A stretch of DNA of 64,000 nt from Spirosoma arboris (GTDB lineage Bacteria > Bacteroidota > Bacteroidia > Cytophagales > Spirosomataceae): the NCBI RefSeq assembly GCF_009754945.1, contig NZ_WPIN01000007.1, positions 248,001 to 312,000 of the forward strand, given 5' to 3'. The notes under the pieces are model-generated. The model was not told where the DNA came from, made no database searches, and saw nothing but the letters and a program-made list of their open reading frames with translations. Both the position numbers and the translations under genes were made by a program. Of this stretch, positions 1-8,939 are shown piece after piece. Position 1 is the stretch's first letter. The number at the start of each line of letters is the position of its first letter.

Positions 1-37
1 AGACATTTATTACAGAGGGATTGAAAAATTGATATAA

Positions 38-67
38 GTGGTGTCAGTTACTCATAGCTGACACCAC
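38..67. repeat. Short inverted repeat of the GTGGTGTCAG family
   Basis: GTGGTGTCAG at 38-47 is repeated in reverse complement at 58-67 around a 10-base loop. It sits 26 bases before the first gene. The same ten bases form part of the much longer palindrome at 8874-8939, so this is a recurring intergenic element. It may act as a terminator for a gene lying before the window; there is no T-run, so this is uncertain. Confidence 0.7.
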
Positions 68-93
68 AACAGACGAGAAAACAACCATTAACT

Positions 94-2664
94 ATGAAGT
101 ACCTGAGCGGTCTTTTCTTTTTTCTGTCAGTAATAGCTTTGCAAGCTCAGTCTCCCCAAACCCTGTCGCTAAGTAATGATCGGGTAAAAATCAGTTGGAA
201 AAATACTTCGACTGGTTGGGCGATTGGGCAGGTAGCAGTACGTAAAGGGAGTTCGTGGCTGAACATGGCTAACCCTTCCGGTGAGAACACCTTGCTGTAT
301 GCAACTGAAAAACCGTCAGAGAAACCCGACACCACGTTTAAAGACATTACCGGGGCTGATTTCCCAAGCGAAAAATACCATTATCAGCAGGTACAATGGG
401 CCGAGAGCACCAATCCGGTTTCGCTGAATAAAGAGGGGCAGGCTATTCACTTTTTCCCGCAGAAAGCAGAACAGGCTAGTAAAAATAATCTGACCTTTCG
501 GCAGGAAACCGAAGTCGCTACCATTGTTACCGAGTGGACGCTAGACCCGAAGTTCACGTCAGACATTATTGTTAAGCAGACGATTACCCCAAAGAAAGCG
601 GGTTATTTCTCGCTAGCTAGTCCAACGCTAGCTACAATTCCGGAACAGAATTTGGCCTGGGCAACCGTACCAGGCTATTTCCAGGGCAATAAACTTCAGC
701 CAAATTTTGCACTGGCTTATGCCTACGGTCATGGCATCCCAACACTGCCCGTCATCTATCGCGAGCGTTGCGCCAGTACGCTTAGTCCGATGATTACCAC
801 CAAAAATGGCATTACGCTGGCCGTTATTCCTGAACCAGGTCTGGCACGTGACCCCTGGGCGAATGACAAAATCACGCAAATCGACTGGAACATCGGGTTG
901 TCGCACATGAACCGCAAAGCCCAGCTTTCGCCAACGCTTTATTATCCTGTTTTGGGCGAGCCAAAATCAGCGTTAAAGATGGGTGAACCTATCAAGTATA
1001 CTTTTCGATACAGCCTCATTGATGGCGACTGGTTTAAGGCCCTAAACCACGCAGTTTATGATGTGTACCGGTTCAAGGAAACGCTCGGGTTACGACAAAG
1101 CAAGCAATCGTTGACCGACCGGATCGAAAAAATGCACCATTATTTGACCGACCCGAAAACGTCGTTATGGAACATTGAGGAATTTGAAGGGAAGAAAATC
1201 GGGGCGCAGTCGTATCTGGGTGGTGTGGTTGGCTCCGACAAAGACGCCATGAAAAACTCCGATTACGGTGCGATGTGGATGCTGGCCAACGCGACGAAAG
1301 ATCCATTGCTTACCCAAAACGTGTTGCCGTACGCCGAGAATTTTAAACTCGCCCAGCAGGAAACTGGCAACAGCTTTTTCAAGGGAGCGCCTGAAGGACA
1401 GTATTATCTGGCGAAAAAGAAAAAATTTGTCGAAGAGTGGGGCGAAGTTGTCGAACCCATTGGCCTCACCTATTACACCATGCTCGACATCGGCAATATG
1501 CTGTTGTTCGAGCCAAACAGTACCGAGTTAAGAGAACGGCTTCGCTTTGGTGCTGATCGGTTGTTAACATGGCAGAAACCAGATGGTAGTTGGGCCGTCG
1601 CCTATGACCGGCATACGGAACAGGAAATCTTCAAAGACATTCTGGATGTACGTCCAACATTCTACGGACTGATCGTTGCCTACCGCATTCTGAAAGATCC
1701 GAAATACCTCACTGCCGCCCGCAAAGGTGCCGATTGGTTTCTGAAAAACGCCATCGAAACAGGAAGTTACCTTGGTGTATGTGGAGACGCCCGTTACGCT
1801 CCCGATTTCGCAACCGGCCAGTCGGCGCAGGCGCTGCTGGATTTGTATGATTTAACCCACGACGCGCGCTACAAAACATCGGCTATTACAGCCGCCAAAG
1901 TATATACCTCTTCTATCTACACCCATCCTATTGCCAGCCACAAGCCCAAAACCGTAAATGGGGTCGCCCGCGAAGATTGGGAGATTAGCCAGACAGGATT
2001 AAGTTTTGAGCATGGCGGCATTTTCGGTTCAGCGACTCGTCACGGGCCTATTCAATTGTGCAGTCACGCCGGGCTGTTTATTCGGATGTATGGCTTGACC
2101 AAAGAGCCGATTTTTGCCGATATGGCTCGCGCGGGTGCGATTGGGCGAGATGCGTTCGTCGACCCCAAAACCAGCGTAGCCTCTTACTATTGGCAAGCCA
2201 TGAACAGAGGGGCTGGCCCTTATCCACACCATGCCTGGTGGCAAATTGGCTGGTTGACTGATTATTTGATGGCCGAAGCCGAATTGCGGTCAGCGGGGAA
2301 AATAACGTTCCCACGCGGATTTGTAACGCCGAAAGTTGGCCCGCATCAAACGTACGGTTTCAAAGCTGGAACGATCTACGGTCAACCTGCGACCCTACTG
2401 ATTCAGGAAGAACTGGTAAAACCCGATAGTCCTGTTATCGACTACATTCTTGCGCAGTCTGCCGATCAGAAAAAGCTGTATGTCGTTCTGCAAAATAATC
2501 GGGCACAACCAACGAAATCCAACATACAGATTAATCCGGCAGTATTGAAAAAGAGCATTGCAAGCGCTAAGTGGTTACCAACCAATCAGACGGTTTCTGC
2601 CAATGCTATTTCGATTGATCTACCAGGATTTGGTCAGAGTGTGCTGGAGATTGATTTACAGTAA
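94..2664 (+). CDS. Exported six-hairpin-glycosidase-like protein
   Basis: An 856-residue protein with a clear signal peptide (about residues 1-19, hydrophobic core LSGLFFFLSVIAL, cleavage near QAQS), so it is periplasmic or outer-surface. Residues about 20-330 look beta-rich. Residues about 340-720 are a run of amphipathic helices with Trp/Gly turns such as WQKPDGSW and YPHHAWWQIGW, as in alpha/alpha-barrel glycosidases and polysaccharide lyases. The last 120 residues look like a beta-domain. I cannot name a GH or PL family or point to catalytic acids. It is the first gene of a run with a sodium/solute symporter, a GH2 hydrolase and an FAD oxidoreductase, which supports a role in degrading a glycoside or oligosaccharide outside the inner membrane. 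The ATG at 94 begins directly at the signal peptide. Confidence 0.6.
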   Translation: MKYLSGLFFFLSVIALQAQSPQTLSLSNDRVKISWKNTSTGWAIGQVAVRKGSSWLNMANPSGENTLLYATEKPSEKPDTTFKDITGADFPSEKYHYQQVQWAESTNPVSLNKEGQAIHFFPQKAEQASKNNLTFRQETEVATIVTEWTLDPKFTSDIIVKQTITPKKAGYFSLASPTLATIPEQNLAWATVPGYFQGNKLQPNFALAYAYGHGIPTLPVIYRERCASTLSPMITTKNGITLAVIPEPGLARDPWANDKITQIDWNIGLSHMNRKAQLSPTLYYPVLGEPKSALKMGEPIKYTFRYSLIDGDWFKALNHAVYDVYRFKETLGLRQSKQSLTDRIEKMHHYLTDPKTSLWNIEEFEGKKIGAQSYLGGVVGSDKDAMKNSDYGAMWMLANATKDPLLTQNVLPYAENFKLAQQETGNSFFKGAPEGQYYLAKKKKFVEEWGEVVEPIGLTYYTMLDIGNMLLFEPNSTELRERLRFGADRLLTWQKPDGSWAVAYDRHTEQEIFKDILDVRPTFYGLIVAYRILKDPKYLTAARKGADWFLKNAIETGSYLGVCGDARYAPDFATGQSAQALLDLYDLTHDARYKTSAITAAKVYTSSIYTHPIASHKPKTVNGVAREDWEISQTGLSFEHGGIFGSATRHGPIQLCSHAGLFIRMYGLTKEPIFADMARAGAIGRDAFVDPKTSVASYYWQAMNRGAGPYPHHAWWQIGWLTDYLMAEAELRSAGKITFPRGFVTPKVGPHQTYGFKAGTIYGQPATLLIQEELVKPDSPVIDYILAQSADQKKLYVVLQNNRAQPTKSNIQINPAVLKKSIASAKWLPTNQTVSANAISIDLPGFGQSVLEIDLQ

Positions 2665-2665
2665 T

Positions 2666-2807
2666 TTTTTGACAGGATTTACAGGATGAACAGGATTTTT
2701 CTTTTCGTCTCAAATCCTTAAGGTTGAGCGTAATCTTTGATTATGCCGAACACCAGATTGCTGGATGGAATAAAAAATCCTGTTCATCCTGTAAATCCTG
2801 TCAAAAA
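2666..2807. repeat. 35-base inverted repeat of CAGGAT units flanking a 72-base spacer
   Basis: The arm at 2666-2700 returns as an exact reverse complement at 2773-2807. Each arm is built of near-tandem ACAGGAT units ending in T or A runs, so either arm paired with the other would give a long hairpin with a T-tail. It begins two bases after the stop of the first gene and ends 13 bases before the ATG of the symporter. A related 24-base element lies at 50229-50284. Terminator or processing-signal roles are inferred. Confidence 0.85.
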
Positions 2808-2820
2808 TAAAAAAGACATT

Positions 2821-4548
2821 ATGAATACAACCATAGATACAGCAGTCATTGTCATTTTTTCGGCCTTTGTTCTGGGCATCGGGATGCTATTTGCCCGAAC
2901 GGGCCGGAATCTGAAGTCCTTCTTTGCGGGTGGTGAGGCCGTGCCGTGGTTCATTGGCGGCTTGTCGCTGTTCATGAGCTTCTTCTCGGCGGGTACGTTC
3001 GTGGCATGGGGGTCTATTGCCTACAAACACGGCTGGGTAGCCATCACCATTCAGTGGACAATGTGCATTGGTGCTTTGGTAACGGGAATCTATCTGGCTC
3101 CCCGTTGGAAACAAACGGGCGCACTAACAGCGGCCGAGTTTATCCGTGCCCGTCTGGGAACGACCGTTCAGAAAGCCTACATCTTCATTTTTACACTGGT
3201 TTCGCTGTTCATTAAAGGCTCGGTACTGTATCCAGTGGCCAAATTGGTTAGCTCATCACTCAACTTACCGCTGGTGCCCTGCACAATTGGTCTGGGCTTT
3301 TTCATGATTGCCTACACAGCCGTTGGTGGCTTATGGGCCGTTATGGTGACCGACATTTTGCAGTTTGTCGTATTGTCCTCAGCCGTTTTTATTCTCCTAC
3401 CGCTTTCGCTGGATAAAGTGGGAGGTATCGAAGGATTCACGCAGCACGTACCAGCCGATTTTTTCAATCTTCTGAATGGTGAATACACGTTCGGATTTAT
3501 AGCTGCCTTTGTCATTTACCACATCTGTTACATCGGTGGCAACTGGACATTTGTGCAACGCTATACAAGTGTCGACAGTCCGAAATCAGCGAAAAAAGTG
3601 GCATTTCTGTTTGCCGGATTGTACCTCATCAGCCCAGTCATCTGGATGATGCCGCCCATGATTTATAAAGCCATCAATCCATCGCTAACTGGACTCGATA
3701 CCGAAAATGCGTATCTCATGATTTGCAAACTCGTGCTGCCACCAGGTCTTCTCGGGCTCATGCTGACGGGCATGTATTTCTCAACATCAGCCAGTGCGAA
3801 TACAGCTTTGAACGTAGTATCGGCCGTTTTTACGAATGATATTTACAAAGGACTAATCAATCCGAAAGCGTCCGATAAAAAGCTGATTCAGGTGGCTCGG
3901 GGTTCCTCCTGGGTGTTTGGATTAGGCATGATTGGGATTGCCCTGATGGTACCCGCAGCCGGTGGCATTGTCGAAGTTGTTCTCAGTATTTCGTCCATTT
4001 CGGGCGGCCCACTACTCGCTCCTCCCCTTTGGGCTTTATTCTCAAAACGCCTGACCAGTCGGGCGACGCTTTGGGTAACGGGTATTGGTCTAACCGTCAA
4101 TCTGTTTTTCAAAATTCTAGCTCCTCTACTTTTAGACTTTAAGCTTACCCGAGGTACAGAAACCATCATTGGCGTCGGGCTTCCCTTGCTGCTTTTACTA
4201 GGCTACGAACTATGGGCACGCTCAAAAGACACGACAGCGAGTGAGTATTATCAGTACCTGATTACCCGTCAGCAAAAAAGGGACGATGCGCAAATTGAAT
4301 CACCAGAAGAAGCCCTGGCCATACGGAAACAGAATCGGTTTGGGTTGCAGGTAATTGCCGGATCACTGGTATTCACTGCGTTAATGCTGGGTGGCTTAAG
4401 CACATTTGCCAGCGTGGGCGGAGGTATTACCGCAGGACTTGGCGGTGTAGTTCTGCTGGCAGCATTGATTCCGTATCGTGCTTCTCAACGCGTTCAACTA
4501 CTACCAGAATCGCAACAGGCGGATAAACTTATCAATTCGAATCACTAA
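2821..4548 (+). CDS. Sodium:solute symporter (SSS family)
   Basis: An integral membrane transporter of the sodium/solute symporter family with roughly a dozen hydrophobic segments and typical SSS patterns. These include the GRNLKSFFAGGEAVPWFIGG stretch near the first loop, repeated GLG/GGI helices and a TSASANTALN segment about two thirds along. It should import a small organic solute, probably a sugar or sugar acid, with Na+. The ORF is open from 2737, but that extension would be translated from inside the inverted repeat, so I take the ATG at 2821 (575 residues), which opens just before the first membrane helix. The GH2 gene starts 3 bases after its stop, so the two are surely co-transcribed. 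The exact substrate cannot be read from the sequence; the neighbouring glycosidase suggests a product of its action. Confidence 0.88.
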   Translation: MNTTIDTAVIVIFSAFVLGIGMLFARTGRNLKSFFAGGEAVPWFIGGLSLFMSFFSAGTFVAWGSIAYKHGWVAITIQWTMCIGALVTGIYLAPRWKQTGALTAAEFIRARLGTTVQKAYIFIFTLVSLFIKGSVLYPVAKLVSSSLNLPLVPCTIGLGFFMIAYTAVGGLWAVMVTDILQFVVLSSAVFILLPLSLDKVGGIEGFTQHVPADFFNLLNGEYTFGFIAAFVIYHICYIGGNWTFVQRYTSVDSPKSAKKVAFLFAGLYLISPVIWMMPPMIYKAINPSLTGLDTENAYLMICKLVLPPGLLGLMLTGMYFSTSASANTALNVVSAVFTNDIYKGLINPKASDKKLIQVARGSSWVFGLGMIGIALMVPAAGGIVEVVLSISSISGGPLLAPPLWALFSKRLTSRATLWVTGIGLTVNLFFKILAPLLLDFKLTRGTETIIGVGLPLLLLLGYELWARSKDTTASEYYQYLITRQQKRDDAQIESPEEALAIRKQNRFGLQVIAGSLVFTALMLGGLSTFASVGGGITAGLGGVVLLAALIPYRASQRVQLLPESQQADKLINSNH

Positions 4549-4551
4549 TCA

Positions 4552-6609
4552 ATGAAGCACTTAGGTCATACAATACTGCTTATAGTACTAACGAGTCTAT
4601 TATTCCCAGCACTCGCCCAATACACCATTCGCGATCCGAATGCGATTCCGTTACACGGTCAATGGGTATTTGCGATGGATCCGATGGACGTTGGCGAAAC
4701 GGCCAAATGGTATCGGGAAGATGCGCCACTAGGCCGTTGGAATAAAGTAACCGTTCCCCACTGTTTCTCAGTCGATCCCCGCTATCAGTTTTATACGGGT
4801 ACAGCCTGGTACCGCCGGACTTTCCCCTGGCAACCAACTGCAGGCAAACGCGTAATCCTTCATTTGGATGCATCGTATTACGAAACGGCGATCTGGATCA
4901 ATAACCAGAAAGTCGGTACCCATGAAGGCGGCTACACACCCTTTCAGTTCGATGTAACCAGCTTTTTGAAGGCAACGGGTTCGGATAATACCATTGCGAT
5001 TTCAGTCAATAACAATACCTGGCGGGTAGGCACTATCCCCGGCGCGAAAGACTACAATGAACCCAATGATCCATTTCCGGGCTGGGTAAACTACGGCGGC
5101 CTTATTCGACCCATTTACCTAACCGTTGAGCCAGATGTGTATGTCGAAAATGTAAAAACGGAAGCCATGCCCGATTTAATTAAAGGCACGGCTACGCTGA
5201 AAATCAAAACCCGGATTCGCAACGCGAGCGGCCAGACTGTCACGCCAAAACTAGCGTTTCGGGTAGAGCAAAATAGCAAACCCATTACGCTTGTCTGGAA
5301 ACAGCAACTGGGCAATGTAGCCGCGAACCAAACAGCCGTATTAGAAACAGAAACCGTTCTGAAAGCCGCAGATGTAAAGCTGTGGAGTATCGACCAGCCA
5401 ACCTTGTATGATATACAGGTAGTAGCGGCTACGGATACCGTTCGAACTCATTTCGGGATTCGGAAGGTTGAGGTTCGAAATGCTCAATTATTGCTCAACG
5501 GGCAGCCCATTAAAGTAGCGGGTGGTAATCGTGTAGTAGACTATCCGGGCTTGGGATCGCTGGAGCCTGATTGGCTGGTCGAAAAAGATATGCGACTGAT
5601 GAAAGAGGCAGGAATGGAACTTCACCGCCTAACGCATTACACACCATCTGAAACCATTTACGACTGGGCCGACCGTAATGGCATGCTGATTATCAGCGAA
5701 GCCGGGAACTGGCAATTGACGCCGAGAGAAATGGACAACGATACTATTCGCACGAAATTCCGTCAACAGTTCCGCGAAATGGCCGAACGGGACTGGAATC
5801 ACCCCTGCGTAATTGCGTATAGTGTGGGTAACGAATACCTCTCCGAGCAGCCCGCGGGCCAGCGCTGGACGAAAGACATGATCGCCTATGCTCGTGAACT
5901 CGACCCCACACGTCTGTACACATTTGCGTCCATGCGCTTGAACATCATGCCTAAAAAGCCCGAAGACGAAGCCAGCCAGTATTGTGATTTTATTTCGACC
6001 AATACGTATGGCAATCACCTTAACATTCTAAAACATATTCATTCGCTCTATCCCGACAAACCGATTTTCATTAGTGAGTATGGCACACGAGCCGACGGTA
6101 AAGATGGAGAAATGGGTCAGGTAACGCACCTTGAGAAGTTTCTCACCGACGTCCGGCAATTGCCTTACATAGTCGGGACTTCGTGGTGGTCGTTTAATGA
6201 TTACCTGAGTCGACACGATGGCACCAATCCAGACGGTACTCGTCCGTGGGGATTAGTTCGGGGAGACCGGTCGAAGCGACCACTCTACCAAACGCATCAA
6301 ACGGGTATGGCTCCCGTTACGGTCGAGAAAATCAGTTGGGAAACCGGTAGCGAAGGCGTACATACCTTAAAACTCCGCGTAGCAGCCAGAAACGACTTTC
6401 CAGCTTACGCCATCAAAAATTATTCACTAAAAACGAACAACAGAACAATTCCTATCCCCGACCTACAACCAGGCCAACAGGCCGATATAAGCATTCCCGT
6501 GCGTGGTTTCGACAAAACGCTGACTGTAGAAGTCATGAAGCCAACTGGATTTTCTATTCTCACCCAAACGATTGATTTAACGAATGATACGCGAACAAGC
6601 AGTCGATAA
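4552..6609 (+). CDS. Exported glycoside hydrolase family 2 protein (beta-glucuronidase/galactosidase-like)
   Basis: A 685-residue exported enzyme with a signal peptide at residues 1-22 (ending FPALA). Domain order is that of GH2: a jelly-roll sugar-binding domain (about 30-200, with WYRRTF and GYTPFQFDVT), an immunoglobulin-like domain (about 200-310) and a TIM barrel (about 310-590). The acid/base is Glu428 in SVGNEYLSE and the nucleophile is Glu509 in FISEYGTRADG. The usual barrel start motif NGQPIKVAGGNRV is also present. It should remove a beta-linked sugar or uronic acid with retention of configuration. It starts 3 bases after the symporter gene and its last 26 bases overlap the next gene, a tight translational coupling. 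Beta-glucuronidase is the closest-feeling subfamily, but galactosidase or mannosidase cannot be excluded. Confidence 0.88.
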   Translation: MKHLGHTILLIVLTSLLFPALAQYTIRDPNAIPLHGQWVFAMDPMDVGETAKWYREDAPLGRWNKVTVPHCFSVDPRYQFYTGTAWYRRTFPWQPTAGKRVILHLDASYYETAIWINNQKVGTHEGGYTPFQFDVTSFLKATGSDNTIAISVNNNTWRVGTIPGAKDYNEPNDPFPGWVNYGGLIRPIYLTVEPDVYVENVKTEAMPDLIKGTATLKIKTRIRNASGQTVTPKLAFRVEQNSKPITLVWKQQLGNVAANQTAVLETETVLKAADVKLWSIDQPTLYDIQVVAATDTVRTHFGIRKVEVRNAQLLLNGQPIKVAGGNRVVDYPGLGSLEPDWLVEKDMRLMKEAGMELHRLTHYTPSETIYDWADRNGMLIISEAGNWQLTPREMDNDTIRTKFRQQFREMAERDWNHPCVIAYSVGNEYLSEQPAGQRWTKDMIAYARELDPTRLYTFASMRLNIMPKKPEDEASQYCDFISTNTYGNHLNILKHIHSLYPDKPIFISEYGTRADGKDGEMGQVTHLEKFLTDVRQLPYIVGTSWWSFNDYLSRHDGTNPDGTRPWGLVRGDRSKRPLYQTHQTGMAPVTVEKISWETGSEGVHTLKLRVAARNDFPAYAIKNYSLKTNNRTIPIPDLQPGQQADISIPVRGFDKTLTVEVMKPTGFSILTQTIDLTNDTRTSSR

Positions 6610-8878
6610 ACGAACCCCAAAAACTATTCGCCACGATGCTGACCTGATTGTTGTTGGCGGAGGGCTGTCGGGCGTTTGCTGCGCAATTACGGCTGCCCGG
6701 GCAGGCACCCGGGTTGTACTCGTACAAGATCGTCCTGTATTGGGCGGAAACTCATCATCCGAAGTACGATTATGGGTGTTGGGTGCTACCTCACACATGG
6801 GCAACAATAACCGCTGGGCACGCGAAGGTGGTGTAATTGACGAACTTCTAGTCGAAAACCTATACCGTAACCCCGAAGGCAATCCACTGATATTTGATAC
6901 GATACTTCTGGAAAAAGTTATCCTGGAACCAAATATCACCTTGCTGTTGAATACGGCTGTTTATGAAGTTGAGAAATTGGGCGAAAAGATTAGTGGTATA
7001 AAAGCCTTTTGCAGCCAGAACAGTACGGCCTACGAACTGGTAGCGCCACTTTTCTGTGATGCCTCGGGCGATGGTATCGTCGGATTTCAATCGGGAGCTG
7101 CCTTTCGGATGGGTGCCGAAAGTCGCGAAGAGTTCGGGGAGAAGTTTGCGCCAACAGCAGAATACGGCGAGTTGTTGGGTCATTCGCTTTATTTCTACAC
7201 CAAAGACACGGGTCGGCCGGTGCGCTTCGTGCCACCAGCTTATGCTCTGGATGATATTACCAAAATACCACGTTACAAACGTTTCAACGCGCAGGAATAT
7301 GGTTGCCAACTCTGGTGGATTGAATACGGTGGCCGATTAGATACGGTTCACGATACCGAAACCATCAAATGGGAGCTTTGGAAAGTCGTGTACGGTGTCT
7401 GGAATTATATCAAGAATTCCGGCCAGTTTCCCGAAGCCGAAACCATGACGCTCGAATGGGTTGGGCAAATTCCCGGCAAGCGCGAAAGTCGCCGATTCGA
7501 AGGTGATTACATGCTGACTCAACAGGACGTAGTTGAGCAACGGACACATCCCGATGCCGTAGCTTTTGGCGGCTGGTCGATTGATTTACACCCTGCCGAT
7601 GGTATTTTCTCCGAGAAACCGGGTTGTAATCAATGGCATAGTAAGGGGATTTATCAAATTCCTTATCGATGTCTGTATAGCCACAACGTACCAAATCTTT
7701 TCATTGCCGGGCGTATTATTAGTGCTTCGCACGTAGCGTTTGGTTCATCTCGAGTAATGGCGACTGGTGCCCACGTTGCGCAGGCCGTGGGTATGGCTGC
7801 GGCACTATGCACGCAAAATCAGTTGCTTCCCCGCGACTTGACCGAACCGACTCGGATGCAGGAATTACAGCAGGAATTACTAAAAGCGGGGCAGCATATT
7901 CCGGGCTTCGTACTTCAGGACAGTACTGACCTCACGCAACAGGCAAAGCTCTCAGCATCCAGTGAATTTGTTTTGAACGAGCTACCGGCTGATGGTCCCT
8001 TGTTACCGCTGACTTCTTCTGCCGCTCAAATGTTGCCATTGCCGATTGGCTCTATTCCGCAGCTGACGGCCTTCGTAACAGCCGATCAGGACACGACGCT
8101 AACCGTTGAGCTAAGACGAAGTAGCAAACCGTTTAACCATACACCTGATGTAACGCTTGAGACACTAACTATTCCTTTGCGCAAAGGCAAGCAGGACATA
8201 AACTTACCTTTTAAGAGCCAGCTTTCGGAGCCGCAATATGTTTTTGTTACGTTTATAAAAAACGAGCACATTCAACTGCAATACAGCCAGTTGCGCGTTA
8301 CGGGAGTATTATCGGTGTTCAATAAGATCAATCCGGCCGTTTCGAATTATGGAAAACAGGAGCCTTCGGAAGATATTGGCGTCGATACGTTCGAGTTCTG
8401 GTGCCCCGAACGCCGACCAGCGGGACATAATATTGCGCTTCGAATTCAAACCGGTATCCGATTATTCAGTCCGACAAACGTTCGGAATGGGATTCAACGC
8501 CCCACCAATCAGCCCAACGCCTGGGTTGCAAAAGCTGACGATGTAAACCCTACGTTGACGTTGAGCTGGCCTACTCGCCAAAAAATTAACCGTGTCGAAT
8601 TACGGTTCGACACCGATTTCGACCATCCGCTGGAAACAGTCATTATGACTCACCCAGAAACCGTCGGGCCGTTCTGCGTGCAGGAATATGTAGTCTGCAA
8701 CGACCAGCAGGAGCGTATCTACCATCAGACGCATAACCATCAGACCAGCAACACAATCCGCTTCGATCAGCCGATTGAAACGAGTAGCTTGACTATTCAT
8801 CTGAAGAAAAGCACCAGTCCTGGTCAAGCGGATTTTGCTCCAGCGTCGTTAATGGAAATACGGTGTTATAGGGAGTAA
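6584..8878 (+). CDS. FAD-dependent oxidoreductase with C-terminal beta domain
   Basis: A 764-residue protein without a signal peptide, so probably cytosolic. The N-terminus has the FAD-binding dinucleotide fold (DLIVVGGGLSGVCCAITAARAG at about residues 22-43, then a VLGGNSSSEVR stretch) typical of the FAD-dependent oxidoreductase family Pfam PF12831. A second FAD segment, LFIAGRIISASHVAFGSSRVM, lies near residue 380-400. Residues about 430-764 look like one or two beta-sandwich domains with no obvious catalytic role. The ATG at 6584 lies inside the end of the GH2 gene (26-base overlap), so the two proteins are likely made together. Automatic pipelines often give this family misleading names such as xanthan lyase; the sequence supports only an oxidoreductase. 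A role in oxidising a sugar released by the operon's hydrolases is an inference. Confidence 0.8.
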   Translation: MIREQAVDKRTPKTIRHDADLIVVGGGLSGVCCAITAARAGTRVVLVQDRPVLGGNSSSEVRLWVLGATSHMGNNNRWAREGGVIDELLVENLYRNPEGNPLIFDTILLEKVILEPNITLLLNTAVYEVEKLGEKISGIKAFCSQNSTAYELVAPLFCDASGDGIVGFQSGAAFRMGAESREEFGEKFAPTAEYGELLGHSLYFYTKDTGRPVRFVPPAYALDDITKIPRYKRFNAQEYGCQLWWIEYGGRLDTVHDTETIKWELWKVVYGVWNYIKNSGQFPEAETMTLEWVGQIPGKRESRRFEGDYMLTQQDVVEQRTHPDAVAFGGWSIDLHPADGIFSEKPGCNQWHSKGIYQIPYRCLYSHNVPNLFIAGRIISASHVAFGSSRVMATGAHVAQAVGMAAALCTQNQLLPRDLTEPTRMQELQQELLKAGQHIPGFVLQDSTDLTQQAKLSASSEFVLNELPADGPLLPLTSSAAQMLPLPIGSIPQLTAFVTADQDTTLTVELRRSSKPFNHTPDVTLETLTIPLRKGKQDINLPFKSQLSEPQYVFVTFIKNEHIQLQYSQLRVTGVLSVFNKINPAVSNYGKQEPSEDIGVDTFEFWCPERRPAGHNIALRIQTGIRLFSPTNVRNGIQRPTNQPNAWVAKADDVNPTLTLSWPTRQKINRVELRFDTDFDHPLETVIMTHPETVGPFCVQEYVVCNDQQERIYHQTHNHQTSNTIRFDQPIETSSLTIHLKKSTSPGQADFAPASLMEIRCYRE

Positions 8879-8939
8879 TTAAACATAGAGAGTGGTGTCA
8901 GGTTTTCGAACCTGACACCACTCTCTATGTTTAATTACT
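8874..8939. terminator. 31-bp perfect palindrome with TTCG loop holding both stop codons
   Basis: Bases 8874-8904 pair perfectly with 8909-8939 around a TTCG tetraloop. The two genes converge here: the TAA of the FAD oxidoreductase (8876-8878) and the TAA of the GMC oxidoreductase on the minus strand (8935-8937) lie symmetrically inside the arms. The inner part contains GTGGTGTCAG, shared with 38-67. It is well placed as a bidirectional terminator, although a long T-run is lacking. Confidence 0.85.

Noticed and set aside
2737..2820. Extended N-terminus of the symporter from ATG 2737
   Set aside because: The extra 28 residues are translated from the CAGGAT inverted repeat and have no transporter character; ATG 2821 fits the first membrane helix.
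5629..6018. 129-residue antisense frame in the GH2 gene
   Set aside because: It overlaps the GH2 catalytic barrel including Glu428 and has no recognisable domain.
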